64,000 nt of DNA from GCA-2729495 sp036155675 (GTDB lineage: Bacteria > Pseudomonadota > Gammaproteobacteria > Steroidobacterales > GCA-2729495): NCBI GenBank assembly GCA_036155675.1, contig JAYZVL010000015.1, positions 1 to 64,000 on the forward strand, given 5' to 3'. Both the position numbers and the translations under genes were made by a program. Position 1 is the stretch's first letter, and the number at the start of each line of letters is the position of its first letter. The notes beneath the pieces were generated by a model. That model was not told the origin of the DNA. It saw only the letters and a list, made by a program, of their open reading frames with translations, and made no database searches. Of the stretch, positions 34,917 through 44,074 are shown piece by piece.

Positions 34917-35876
34917 ATGACAAAAAAATCAATAGAATTTGGTATCGCAATACCTCAAGTCTTCCTCAATGGTCGTGCTGATATGAATCTTATATGCCGC
35001 AGCCTAGAATATGCAGAGAATCTTGGTTATCAAGGTGCTTGGGTCCAGGATCAGGTAGCCGGTGAAGCATCTTTACTCGAGTCTGTTAGCTTGCTTTGCT
35101 ATGCATCTGCAGTAACAAAGAAAATGAAACTTGGAGTATCTGTCATCGTATTTCCGGTCCGCAATGCTGTTCAACTCGCAAAAAGCATCAGCAGTTTAGA
35201 TCATATGAGCAATGGTCGAGTAATATTAGGCATTGGATTAGGGCCGGTTTTTGCTGGCGACAACTATTTCAATATTTTTGGCACAAGTGCTGATGAGGCA
35301 TTAAAACGCTTCAACGAGGGGCTGGAAGTAATGAAAAAAATGTGGACTCAGCCATTAACTAATTTAAAAGGAGAATTCTACAACTTAAAAAATGCTGCAA
35401 TGGAGCCCAAACCAATTCAGAAGCCCCATCCGCCTATTTGGTTTGGCGGACAACATCCAAAAGCCTTAGAGCGCACGGTGAAAAAAGCCGATGGTTTCAT
35501 GGCAGCTGGGCCAACTCCAACTAAATTGTTTGCTAAAAACGTCGTCTTATTAAATCGCTTTATGAATGAATATAACCGTGATCCAGAAAGTTTACCTATT
35601 TCTAAGCGTGTTTATTTGGCAGTAGATAATGACGAGAAAAAAGCCAAATCTATTTTAGATAAATTCTTTGAAGCTCGATACCCTTGGATGATTGATAAAA
35701 ATCCAAATTTTGTGGCTGACATTTGTGTATGGGGAAGTCCAGAGAAAGTAACAGAAGGATTAATAGAGGTGGCTGATGCAGGCGCTGAAATGATTGTATT
35801 AAATCCAATACAAGATTTCGTTGAGCAAATGGAACGATTATCTGAGGAAGTCATCCCATTTGTTAAAAAGAATTAA
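34917..35876 (+). CDS. Luciferase-like flavin-dependent monooxygenase
   Basis: A 319-residue TIM-barrel protein of the bacterial luciferase-like (LLM) class. Typical segments are EYAENLGYQGAWVQDQ, KMKLGVSVIVFPVRNAVQLAKSISSLDHMSNGRVILGIGLG (beta-strand followed by the S-G-R-x-x-x-G-x-G-x-G flavin region) and KPHPPIWFGGQHPKALERT. It could use FMN or F420; the sequence does not settle which. No signal peptide. It stands alone between a sulfotransferase and a large TonB receptor. Possible partner: a flavin reductase such as 12878-13765, inferred only. Confidence 0.78.
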   Translation: MTKKSIEFGIAIPQVFLNGRADMNLICRSLEYAENLGYQGAWVQDQVAGEASLLESVSLLCYASAVTKKMKLGVSVIVFPVRNAVQLAKSISSLDHMSNGRVILGIGLGPVFAGDNYFNIFGTSADEALKRFNEGLEVMKKMWTQPLTNLKGEFYNLKNAAMEPKPIQKPHPPIWFGGQHPKALERTVKKADGFMAAGPTPTKLFAKNVVLLNRFMNEYNRDPESLPISKRVYLAVDNDEKKAKSILDKFFEARYPWMIDKNPNFVADICVWGSPEKVTEGLIEVADAGAEMIVLNPIQDFVEQMERLSEEVIPFVKKN

Positions 35877-36023
35877 GGCATTATGGTGAATGTCCATCTG
35901 GTGAGCTGCAAAACTTTTAAGACTGCAGGGTCAAAAAGCAAGGCGTATAAACATACTGCAATAAAATTTGATGAAGGACCTGGCGTGAAGCAGGACGTTA
36001 GATTATGAATACACCTCTTTTGT

Positions 36024-36027
36024 GGAG
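36024..36027 (+). promoter_or_regulatory. Ribosome binding site setting the receptor start at 36033
   Basis: GGAG at 36024-36027 is 5 bases before ATG 36033. It overlaps the alternative GTG at 36027, so the ATG is the more likely start. Confidence 0.55.
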
Positions 36028-36032
36028 TGAAT

Positions 36033-39000
36033 ATGACTCTTAAGAAATGCCTAATTAAAATTACCTCAATTGCAACATTATTTTTCTTTTCTCTGAGTGC
36101 ATTTGCACAAGTAGATGAGATTACAGTTACCGCTCGAAAAAAAGAGGAAAGCCTTCAAGATGTTCCTTTGGCTATATCCGCTTTCGATTCTGATGAGATT
36201 AGCCGTAAAGGCATTGATAGTTTTGACGATGTTGCAAAAAACACAGCGGGTTTAGTGTTCGACCAAGGTATCACTTCACAAGATACCAGAGTTGTGATTC
36301 GAGGGCTTTCTCCAACGCGAGGAAGACAAAACATTGCTTTCCTTCAAGACAATATAGATATTTCAAGTGAAGCAATAAGTACCGCTGGTGGAAGCTTACT
36401 TGTTAACCCAAAATATCTAGACTTTGAAAGAATCGAAGTAATAAAAGGACCACAAAGTGCTCTTTATGGTCGAGCTGCTTTTAATGGTGCTGTAAATTAT
36501 GTCACCAAAGATCCTGGCGATTTTTGGGAATATGAAATCAAGACAGATAGCAGCACGGCTGCGGGTTCAAATAATGATGAGCACTCAATAACCATAGCTG
36601 GCGGCGGGCCAATTACAGACTCATTTGGCATTAGAGGTTCTGCAACTTATTGGGATGAGGATGGTTATTACAATAATCCTTTTACTGCCGATGAAAATCT
36701 CGGTGGTGGGGACGGATTTGGAGTTTCCCTGAAAGGTAAATGGAGCCCCAGTGATATTTTAACGGTTCGTGGACGCATCGGATATTCGGATGACCAATAC
36801 GAGCAACGTCCGGCAGCATTTCTTCCGTATAATACTCTCAGTTTTTTCCCTGAAGAAGCGATCACTTACCAATGGGTTAATAAAGAATTCCTTGGTGGCG
36901 ATCCTCAAGACTTTCTAAATTACAATTATGAAATATGCGGGGATGCTTTTGCACCGGGAGGCGCGCCAACGAGCACACCTAATGCGATAACTTCAGCTTC
37001 TGACTGTGCGTCAAAACTGAACCCAGGATCATCTTTTTTTGATCCGGATGACCCTCTAGATCCAAATGACTCATATATTGTTCGTGGAGGCAACACAAGG
37101 GTTAAAGGAGCGCTATTTACTGCTCCGGTTGCTTCTTTCGGCGGGAGAGTTCCGGATTCAGATGAGCTTAATGTTGCATTAAGCCCAGATCCTGCAACCT
37201 TCGACCCAAATGGGATTAATTTACCCCAAGATTACCCGGGAACCGGAATCGAGGTATTGCGAGCAACCTTTGATCTTAGTTGGGACACCTTAGGCGGGAA
37301 CATTTCTATGTGGGCAGGTTATACGGATGCTAAACAAGATGTTCTTATTGACTTCGACAAATTTGCCGCGGGCCCAGATAGTGTTCATGCTGCGCTCTTC
37401 CAAAGTGAAACTGGGCCAGGTCCAGATGGCGTCCTAGGAACTATCGATGACATACCTTGCTCACTCTCTGGAGGAGATTGCTCCTGGGGAACGCAACAAA
37501 TTGATTTCACCACTGACACCACTCAAGAAAATTTTGAGGTTCGTTATTCCTCAGAAAACGAGGGAATGTTTAATTACACGGTCGGGGCTTTGTATTGGCA
37601 TGAACTGACAGAGCAACTAGAATATAGTACTACGGCTAGATCATCAGGTGGTCTTTTCCCTTTTGCTGGCGGGGCTTACCCCAATGCAGCAGGCGGGACT
37701 AGAACCAATTGCTACTCTCCCGACGCAGGGCCAATTGCAGGCGTTGGTATGCAAACCTATATGTCAGATTGGGCACATCTTAAAGGCGAATTTGATGACT
37801 TTGCTGTTGGCGGAATAGGAACTAATAATGGTGTAAGTATCCCAGATGGTAATAACTTACTTTGCCCACCAACCAGCTCGGACATTCTGCAATACCTCGA
37901 TGATCGAGCCATTATTCAGCCTCGCCTAAAAAGCGCCGAGACAGACCATTGGTCTGTTTATGCAATGCTTGATTTTGAACTAACAGATACCTTGACCTTT
38001 GCATTTGAAGGCCGCTACACAAACGAACTTGAGCAGCAAATTCAACCAATTCTTGATCCAAGTGATCCAGAATATAATGTTCGTCAAAGTCCCTCATCTA
38101 TTCAACCAAATTGCGGTTATTCAAACGACTCACCTTTACCGCCAGATCCGGATGATCCAAATTCAGCCTTATCCCCAATTTGTGGACCAACCATCCCTGC
38201 ATATACCCCCATTTCTGGGCCTTGGATTTCGCCTTCAACACTTGGAATGATGGTTTCGACAAGAACTGACTTCTTCACTCCTCGAGCAACCTTAGAATGG
38301 CGCCCAGCCGATCAACAAATGTATTACCTTTCATATGCCGTTGGTAAAAAACCGGGGGGTTTCAGCCGGCTTACTTCAGGATCGGGGGGGTTCAACGCAG
38401 ATGAATCTCTTTTCACTGAAGAAAAACTTAAAGTGTATGAACTCGGAACAAAAGTGACATTATTTGATAATCGTCTACAAATAAACTCAGCTTTATTTCT
38501 GCAGGATTTCACTGATAAACAGGTCGGTACTACTGTAATTAACTTCACTACGGGGCTATCAACTGCCGCAATAGAAAATGCTGGTAAAGCAGAAATCAAG
38601 GGACTGGAACTGGACCTGAACTGGGCAGCAACTGATAGATTAGATCTTGGGTTGTCTTATTCCTACTTAGATGGTGTCTTTAAAGACTTTGTAATCGAGT
38701 CCAGTAGTTCAAATGATTTGGTAAGGAATTCGAGCAGAGTCTACCTATCAGATGATCCGATTATTGGTCAGGGGGATTACCGGATTGGGGATTCATGCTT
38801 TGATATTTTTGCTCGTTCAGCTGTAGATAGCGGCGGTGACCCAACGGTGCAGTTACTCTGCAATATTGACTTGTCAGGCAACCAACTAGAAGACTTGCCT
38901 AAACATTCACTTAATTTAAATGCGATGTACCGTGCACCGTTCCTAGATACTGGGCTCGAATGGTATGCATCTGGTGAATTTGTTTATCAAGATGAGCGCT

Positions 39001-39263
39001 ATCTGGAACAATCAAATGATCAATTCGTTGATGAATATCATTTTGTTGATGCGCGTTTAGGTCTAGCTGCCGACAACTGGGAAGCAATTCTTTATGTGAA
39101 CAACTTATTTGACGATGACACTGTGCGTTCAGCGCAAACGGGACCGGGTATTGCAACTGGAAATTTTATTACTGGACCACCTATAGTTCGTAATCAAGTA
39201 ATTGCCTACCCGGCACCCCCAAGAGTTTACGGCTTAAGATTTAGTTTTTTCTTTGGTGAATAA
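36033..39263 (+). CDS. TonB-dependent outer-membrane receptor, large form
   Basis: About 1076 residues. Signal peptide (LIKITSIATLFFFSLSAFA) is followed by the TonB box DEITVTARKKEESLQDVP. The plug domain has VVIRGLSPTRGRQNIAFLQD and FERIEVIKGPQSALYGRAAFNGAVNYVTK. The beta-barrel ends in RVYGLRFSFFFGE with terminal aromatic residues. Several loops are Asp/Pro-rich (around residues 334-344 and 670-712) and contain Cys, which may bind cations or close disulfides. It is longer than common siderophore receptors (about 700-800) and of the type used for sugar or aromatic substrates in marine bacteria. Substrate not determinable. Confidence 0.9.
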   Translation: MTLKKCLIKITSIATLFFFSLSAFAQVDEITVTARKKEESLQDVPLAISAFDSDEISRKGIDSFDDVAKNTAGLVFDQGITSQDTRVVIRGLSPTRGRQNIAFLQDNIDISSEAISTAGGSLLVNPKYLDFERIEVIKGPQSALYGRAAFNGAVNYVTKDPGDFWEYEIKTDSSTAAGSNNDEHSITIAGGGPITDSFGIRGSATYWDEDGYYNNPFTADENLGGGDGFGVSLKGKWSPSDILTVRGRIGYSDDQYEQRPAAFLPYNTLSFFPEEAITYQWVNKEFLGGDPQDFLNYNYEICGDAFAPGGAPTSTPNAITSASDCASKLNPGSSFFDPDDPLDPNDSYIVRGGNTRVKGALFTAPVASFGGRVPDSDELNVALSPDPATFDPNGINLPQDYPGTGIEVLRATFDLSWDTLGGNISMWAGYTDAKQDVLIDFDKFAAGPDSVHAALFQSETGPGPDGVLGTIDDIPCSLSGGDCSWGTQQIDFTTDTTQENFEVRYSSENEGMFNYTVGALYWHELTEQLEYSTTARSSGGLFPFAGGAYPNAAGGTRTNCYSPDAGPIAGVGMQTYMSDWAHLKGEFDDFAVGGIGTNNGVSIPDGNNLLCPPTSSDILQYLDDRAIIQPRLKSAETDHWSVYAMLDFELTDTLTFAFEGRYTNELEQQIQPILDPSDPEYNVRQSPSSIQPNCGYSNDSPLPPDPDDPNSALSPICGPTIPAYTPISGPWISPSTLGMMVSTRTDFFTPRATLEWRPADQQMYYLSYAVGKKPGGFSRLTSGSGGFNADESLFTEEKLKVYELGTKVTLFDNRLQINSALFLQDFTDKQVGTTVINFTTGLSTAAIENAGKAEIKGLELDLNWAATDRLDLGLSYSYLDGVFKDFVIESSSSNDLVRNSSRVYLSDDPIIGQGDYRIGDSCFDIFARSAVDSGGDPTVQLLCNIDLSGNQLEDLPKHSLNLNAMYRAPFLDTGLEWYASGEFVYQDERYLEQSNDQFVDEYHFVDARLGLAADNWEAILYVNNLFDDDTVRSAQTGPGIATGNFITGPPIVRNQVIAYPAPPRVYGLRFSFFFGE

Positions 39264-39273
39264 AACATAAAGA

Positions 39274-39501
39274 TTATTTAGTTGAATTTTTCAGAACAAG
39301 CCTTAATGAACTCAGGGCATCAGTAGATTGCTGCAAAGTTTCAAATTCGATATTTTTTGCAACTGTATCTAGAAATTGAAACGGATCGATATCTGATCCT
39401 TTTAACTGATCAACCTGCTTCAGTAATCGTTCACATTCTGCCAGAAGCTCTCGAAGCTTCGCGCCTGCTAAAGTGCCCGGGTGATTCGAACATGCGGTCA
39501 T
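39274..39501 (-). CDS. Small uncharacterised protein
   Basis: A 75-residue protein beginning MTACSNHPGTLAG, then mostly helical with heptad-like leucines (KLRELLAECERLLKQVDQL). It has no signal peptide. GAGG lies about 8 bases before the ATG and the gene follows the DUF4136 gene by 15 bp on the same strand, so it is probably real and co-transcribed. I do not recognise a family. Confidence 0.5.
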   Translation of the reverse strand: MTACSNHPGTLAGAKLRELLAECERLLKQVDQLKGSDIDPFQFLDTVAKNIEFETLQQSTDALSSLRLVLKNSTK

Positions 39502-39516
39502 TAAGATAACCTCGTT

Positions 39517-40083
39517 TTATTCGCCTGCCCTGTAGGGAAATTTTATATATAAACTTTGGACTGCTTGTTCAACTCTTAAACGAAGATTCTCAGCTTGATC
39601 ACCATAAATTCGATCAACTAATGTTCCTTCCCAAATTAATTGATCCCGCCCTACTTCAACAATATCTATGGTTAATGTACCTTCAGTGTATTGGGTAATT
39701 TGGGTCTCATAACCTGCATACCCCCCCCAAGTTCCGTAGGGTCTATACCCATAGTAACCCCCGTAAGCAGGTGTCGATGTGGATTTAATTTTTTCTTTTG
39801 TTTCTACATAAAAGTTAATTAATAAATTGGGATTATCCTCAACCTGTTTATAGCCACGTGAATTCATTTCCCTTGTTACAGCAGTTTTCAAAAATTGACT
39901 CAGTAAAGAAGTATATTCGGCTCGGTCAGTGCCCAATTTTTCTTGGAAGGCAAAAGTAGTAAATGAACTGAAAACTGCTTCAGGATCTTCATTTGAGTAC
40001 ACGCGTGGTGGAGAAGAGCAGGAAGCCAAAAGCAAAAAAAATAGGGTGGCTATTACTCCAAGACAAAAAGATTTCAAACTCAT
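39517..40083 (-). CDS. DUF4136-type lipoprotein
   Basis: 188 residues from ATG 40083, chosen because GGAG (40090-40093) lies 6 bases upstream; a longer frame from 40134 lacks this. MSLKSFCLGVIATLFFLLLASCSS is a lipoprotein signal with lipobox LASC. The mature part has FSSFTTFAF, then MNSRGYKQVEDNPNLLINFYV and LTIDIVEVGRDQLIWEG, matching the DUF4136 family of outer-membrane lipoproteins. A Tyr/Gly-rich stretch (AYGGYYGYRPYGTWGG) is in the middle. Function not established. Confidence 0.8.
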   Translation of the reverse strand: MSLKSFCLGVIATLFFLLLASCSSPPRVYSNEDPEAVFSSFTTFAFQEKLGTDRAEYTSLLSQFLKTAVTREMNSRGYKQVEDNPNLLINFYVETKEKIKSTSTPAYGGYYGYRPYGTWGGYAGYETQITQYTEGTLTIDIVEVGRDQLIWEGTLVDRIYGDQAENLRLRVEQAVQSLYIKFPYRAGE

Positions 40084-40089
40084 TAATTT

Positions 40090-40093
40090 CTCC
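40090..40093 (-). promoter_or_regulatory. Ribosome binding site for DUF4136 lipoprotein
   Basis: GGAG on the minus strand, 6 bases before ATG 40083. It decides between three in-frame starts (40134, 40095, 40083). Confidence 0.55.
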
Positions 40094-40153
40094 ATTGATG
40101 CCACAGGCATATGTTTTTGACGCAAATAACCCAAAAAAGTTCATTATATAGCC

Positions 40154-41659
40154 CTAACTTCCTCCCAATCTCAATAAATCAAAAAACTCACGACGAGTTT
40201 TTGGCCCATAAGTCATATACGTTGGGTCCTCTCTACCCACATATTGTCTCCGAGCCTGCTCCATTGGATCTGCATTTAAATACCGTTGAACTTCTTGTGA
40301 ATCAATCTTGTATGACTTAATTGCATTAAGTCCAAATACTTTTGCTCGAATCTCTGGGGTGATCACTGGATATCCATATTTTTCTTGGAACTCTTCTGAA
40401 ATCTGAAAATTTCTAAAGGCCTGAATCTGATCTTGTGGAGAGCCATACCAAATACAATCTGTTCCCCACACAACATTATCCTCACCAATATATTTTAAGA
40501 GCTTTCCAATCGCATGGGCAGCCTGATCTGGTTCTCGCATCAAATAACGCCAAGTACTCCCTAATTCAGCATAAACATTGCTTCCATTGCCTAAATTATT
40601 GTCAAGAACGGTTTGAACCAGCGAATCTATCCCAAAAAGATTGTCTTCGGGTTTGCCCCTAGGCACAAAAGGACCTTCAACTAAACCTGGATCAAAACCA
40701 GCATGATAGATCATAAAATCAATATCTTTATTCCTTTTAGCTGCTGGGCCAACATCCTTGCAACTTCCATAGTTATAATTCTTTTTACTCATCATTCCTC
40801 CGGCTGGAAGAGGTAATCCCTTGTGGCAACAGATTACCTTTACACCTGATTTTCGCGCAGCCTCAATGAGCGAGGCGCCGTGATTATCATCATCTAGCCA
40901 CCAGCCTGTTTGGGCACCAACACTTGCTTGGGTATAAGTTTTCCAAGCAGATATCTGCCACTGATCCACAAGTTCTTGCATCCGAGAAATATCACCATCA
41001 AGATTAGGTATTACTCTTCCATGCAATAGCAGGCGTTGGTTGCCGTCCAATGCGTCAACCAATTCTCTTGTCGCCGCAGCTTCATCTGTGGTTAAGGGCA
41101 TGTCTTCTAAAGTTGATGGCGTAAAAGTTAAAACAGCTATGTCAGTGTCACTATCAAGAAACATTTCTTTAACAAATGCCTGACCGGTGTAGCATAGTAA
41201 GTGTCCTAATTCTGAATCAGGATCCATGTATTCACATTGGCCTTGAGGCATAAACTTTAAACCAGCCATCAATCCGCGATTTGGAGCTCGCCAGCGTTCA
41301 AGTGGGTTGACATGATGACCTTGGATATCAAAAATGAACTCTTCGCCTGCAACAAATGTCTCGGCCACATCAGAATCTAAATCTGCATCAGCCGATACAT
41401 TATAAAAACCACCATTTTTACCAAATGAAGCATGCACTTCATTAAATGCGAGCAAGGTTGAAGCAACCCCACAAGCCGAGGTCATAAATTCTCGGCGACT
41501 AACATTCTTAAAACGCGCGTGCTTACTTGCCTTTTGTAAAGCATGGCTGTTAGCAGCAAGATTATGCTTTGCCAAAGGCTGTGGTATGAATTCACCGTTT
41601 GTAGCGGTATCAATTTTAATTGGCAACCGAGTTCCATCAGGGTCATTGTTAAATCGCAT
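40154..41659 (-). CDS. Amidohydrolase-2 family protein with Tat signal
   Basis: A 501-residue protein. A long N-region of 54 residues precedes SRREFMTSACGVASTLLAF (Arg 55-56), a Tat motif. The mature domain starts FDIQGHHV, where the family usually has D-x-H-x-H; the first His is Gln here. Later ligands look present: His in VICCHKG, His in MIYHAG and Asp in WGTDCIWYGSP. The family includes ACMSD and gamma-resorcylate decarboxylase, as well as hydrolases. AGAGG lies 7 bases before the ATG. Paralogue of 49631-51061, with the same Q-x-H and the same long pre-Tat extension. It is probably periplasmic and acts on a small carboxylated or cyclic compound. Confidence 0.75.
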   Translation of the reverse strand: MRFNNDPDGTRLPIKIDTATNGEFIPQPLAKHNLAANSHALQKASKHARFKNVSRREFMTSACGVASTLLAFNEVHASFGKNGGFYNVSADADLDSDVAETFVAGEEFIFDIQGHHVNPLERWRAPNRGLMAGLKFMPQGQCEYMDPDSELGHLLCYTGQAFVKEMFLDSDTDIAVLTFTPSTLEDMPLTTDEAAATRELVDALDGNQRLLLHGRVIPNLDGDISRMQELVDQWQISAWKTYTQASVGAQTGWWLDDDNHGASLIEAARKSGVKVICCHKGLPLPAGGMMSKKNYNYGSCKDVGPAAKRNKDIDFMIYHAGFDPGLVEGPFVPRGKPEDNLFGIDSLVQTVLDNNLGNGSNVYAELGSTWRYLMREPDQAAHAIGKLLKYIGEDNVVWGTDCIWYGSPQDQIQAFRNFQISEEFQEKYGYPVITPEIRAKVFGLNAIKSYKIDSQEVQRYLNADPMEQARRQYVGREDPTYMTYGPKTRREFFDLLRLGGS

Positions 41660-41832
41660 TGTTAGACCTCTTATCGATAATCATATTTCAAACAAATCTT
41701 AAGCCCAATATCTATATGGATGAATAATAAGGTGAAATTATCTGATGAAGTTTTTTTAATGCTTATAAAGCCATGTAGCGAGCACTATCAGTTAAGATTA
41801 AAATAAAATAATTATTAGTTAAGTGATAAAAA

Positions 41833-43209
41833 ATGCTCCTTTCATCAAAAATCTGGATAAATCATCTAATTATTAGCTTAGTGCTTTTAAGTTATGGGTC
41901 ATTTGTTATAGCTGCAAATAATGAAATTGCTTTTGTTAATGTTGATGTTGTGCACCCTGAAAGCAATCAGATCGATCGATCTCAAACGGTTATTGTCTCT
42001 GGTAAGAAAATAAAAAAAATCGGTTCTGCAAAAAAATTTGATCTTGAGCCGCTTATAAAAATTATTGACGGTGATGGTTTATACCTGATGCCAGGTCTGG
42101 TTGAGATGCATGCGCATGTTCCTAAGGTGAGTCAAGGTCAAGAGTATCTTGAGGATATGTTATTTCTTTGGGTTGCCAATGGTATTACAACAATCCGTAA
42201 CATGAGTGGTGAACCAGCGCATCTTCAAGTAAGGGCTAAACTTAATAACCAAGAAATTCTGGGGCCTAGGATGTTTACAGCAGGGCCTCCATTTCAAGGC
42301 AAAAAGATCAAAACTGCTGAGGAAGCAAAAACAATTGTAAAAAAACAAGCTTCAGCAGGTTACGATTTTCTAAAAGTGCATATGGGCTTACCCTTAATTA
42401 CTTATGATGGTGTTGTTTCCGGATCATCAGAAGTAGGTATTGCTTTTGCAGGACATGTTTCCAACGATATTGGTTTATGGCGAGCCTTAGAAGCTGGCCA
42501 GAAATCAATCGATCATCTTGATTCTTACCTGCCAGCTATCGTAGCTGAAAATTCGGATATCAGCAGGGTCAAAGATAGTCTGCTTGGAATGCCTTACACC
42601 CCTTTTGTTGACCCAAAAAAAATTAGACTGGTTGCAGAAGCCACAGCCAAAGCAGGCACATGGAATGCACCTACACTGACTCTCGCAAAAAACTTTATTA
42701 CACCTTTTGATGAATCAAGCGTTTTGCTGGGTAGTCAATACATGCCTCCAAAAATGATCCGAGGTTGGGCTAATATTGCAAAAGGCTTTCAAAAGACTAT
42801 TACTGATCCGCTAATGGCCGAAGAATTCCTTAACTATCGAATGCAACTGGTTAAAGCCTTACAGGATGCTGGGGCAGGTCTTCTGCTTGGTTCCGATGCC
42901 CCTCAGGTAATGAATATTCCGGGCTTCTCAACACATAATGAATTGGCACTAATGGTAGAAAGTGGATTATCGCCTGCAGAAGCATTAACTGCGGGCACAG
43001 TTAATGCTGCAATTTACTTTGATGAAGAGGAAACATTTGGGCGAATCGAAGAAAATCTTAGTGCAGACTTCTTAATCGTTAGGGGCAATCCACTAAACAA
43101 TATTTCGACTTTGAAAAAACCTGTCGGAGTAATGTTACAAGGCCGCTGGCTGCCATCTGAAGAAATTAATAAAAAATTAGAAAAGATTGCTCTGAAATAT
43201 TTGGAATAA
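41833..43209 (+). CDS. Secreted metal-dependent amidohydrolase
   Basis: A 458-residue protein with a signal peptide (HLIISLVLLSYGSFVIAA). It has the full binuclear amidohydrolase set: HAH in GLVEMHAHV, Lys in FLKVHMG, His in IAFAGHVSND, His in KSIDHLDSY and Asp in LLLGSDAPQ. The two small beta-sandwich parts flank the barrel (DGDGLYLMPG, NLSADFLIVRGNPL). It resembles imidazolonepropionase-like and dipeptidase-like amidohydrolases of the secreted type. It is distinct from the Tat amidohydrolases. The next gene begins 2 bp downstream. Confidence 0.82.
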   Translation: MLLSSKIWINHLIISLVLLSYGSFVIAANNEIAFVNVDVVHPESNQIDRSQTVIVSGKKIKKIGSAKKFDLEPLIKIIDGDGLYLMPGLVEMHAHVPKVSQGQEYLEDMLFLWVANGITTIRNMSGEPAHLQVRAKLNNQEILGPRMFTAGPPFQGKKIKTAEEAKTIVKKQASAGYDFLKVHMGLPLITYDGVVSGSSEVGIAFAGHVSNDIGLWRALEAGQKSIDHLDSYLPAIVAENSDISRVKDSLLGMPYTPFVDPKKIRLVAEATAKAGTWNAPTLTLAKNFITPFDESSVLLGSQYMPPKMIRGWANIAKGFQKTITDPLMAEEFLNYRMQLVKALQDAGAGLLLGSDAPQVMNIPGFSTHNELALMVESGLSPAEALTAGTVNAAIYFDEEETFGRIEENLSADFLIVRGNPLNNISTLKKPVGVMLQGRWLPSEEINKKLEKIALKYLE

Positions 43210-43211
43210 GA

Positions 43212-43661
43212 TTGGAAACACAAAATAAACGGTTATTATCCTCACGCTACACAATAATGTATCGATGGGTAATACCAACTTTTTTATCAATTGCGGCAAT
43301 TGCGCTTATTTGGAATGCTGCAGATACAGATGGTCAAGAAACTACTAGCGTTGTTTTGGCTGTTTTAGAGGCTTCAGGATGCGTAATACTGGCTCGCTGG
43401 TTAGATCGTGCAAAGACATTATGGATAGATGATGATTACCTTTATATTTCTAACCACCGACGCGAAGCTCGAATACCAATAACAAATATCAAAAGCGTGA
43501 CTTCAACAATCTGGCTAAAACCAAATCGCGTATTAATAAGGTTCAAGGAAACAACTATCTTTGGAGAATGGATAGTTTTTTTTCCGCCAAACAAAGAATT
43601 GACTAAATTTAAGCCACACCCAATCGCAGAAGAGCTGAAAAAAATTTCAGCTCTTCCTTAA
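43212..43661 (+). CDS. Small membrane protein with PH-like domain
   Basis: 149 residues from TTG 43212, 2 bp after the amidohydrolase stop; GGAA about 6 bases upstream. ATG 43257 would give 134 residues. Two hydrophobic segments (VIPTFLSIAAIALIWNAA and TSVVLAVLEASGCVILARWL) are followed by a beta-rich part (LWIDDDYLYISNHRREARIPITNIKSVTS) with the layout of bacterial PH/YdbT-like domains. No function can be given. Likely co-transcribed with 41833-43209. Confidence 0.55.
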   Translation: METQNKRLLSSRYTIMYRWVIPTFLSIAAIALIWNAADTDGQETTSVVLAVLEASGCVILARWLDRAKTLWIDDDYLYISNHRREARIPITNIKSVTSTIWLKPNRVLIRFKETTIFGEWIVFFPPNKELTKFKPHPIAEELKKISALP

Positions 43662-43666
43662 AAAAA

Positions 43667-44035
43667 TCAATCAACGGAAATATCTTTATAGAATTCATGA
43701 CTGTGGGCAGGGTCTAAATGTTGCACTAACTCCCTAGTACGTTCGGCCATGTGATTTTTGGAAAAATCCATCCGATCATCAACATTTTCCCAAAATTCAA
43801 TAATAATGAATTCTGTACCCTGAGGGCCATGCGGTGGCTCAGGGTGGGCAGCCAGTTCTTCTGGGGTATAAAACCTGTGAACTGCCTCAACCATTTTTCC
43901 AGTCTCAGCCTGATATATTTTACGCCCGTGATAACCTTTTGCCGTTTTCAAAAAAGATTCATTATCTCGATAAAAATTCGCGACATCTTCTTCATGGCCA
44001 TGCTTCGCGGTTACGTAAACGATAAAGTGTTCCAT
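43667..44035 (-). CDS. Antibiotic biosynthesis monooxygenase (ABM)-domain protein
   Basis: A 122-residue single-domain protein. HFIVYVTAKHGHEEDVANFYRDNESFLKTAKGYHGRKIYQ and EFIIIEFWENVDDRMDFSKNHMAER follow the ABM (dimeric alpha/beta barrel) pattern: the initial beta-strand, a helix with acidic residues, and the F-x-x-x-E-x-W strand followed by a helix with H. Members are small quinol or haem oxygenases such as YgiN. GGGAG lies about 8 bases before the ATG. The next gene in the same direction is the MFS gene upstream (44075-45370). Confidence 0.7.
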   Translation of the reverse strand: MEHFIVYVTAKHGHEEDVANFYRDNESFLKTAKGYHGRKIYQAETGKMVEAVHRFYTPEELAAHPEPPHGPQGTEFIIIEFWENVDDRMDFSKNHMAERTRELVQHLDPAHSHEFYKDISVD

Positions 44036-44074
44036 CTATTAAATCTCCCAGATTAATCTTTAAAAAATTGCCGG

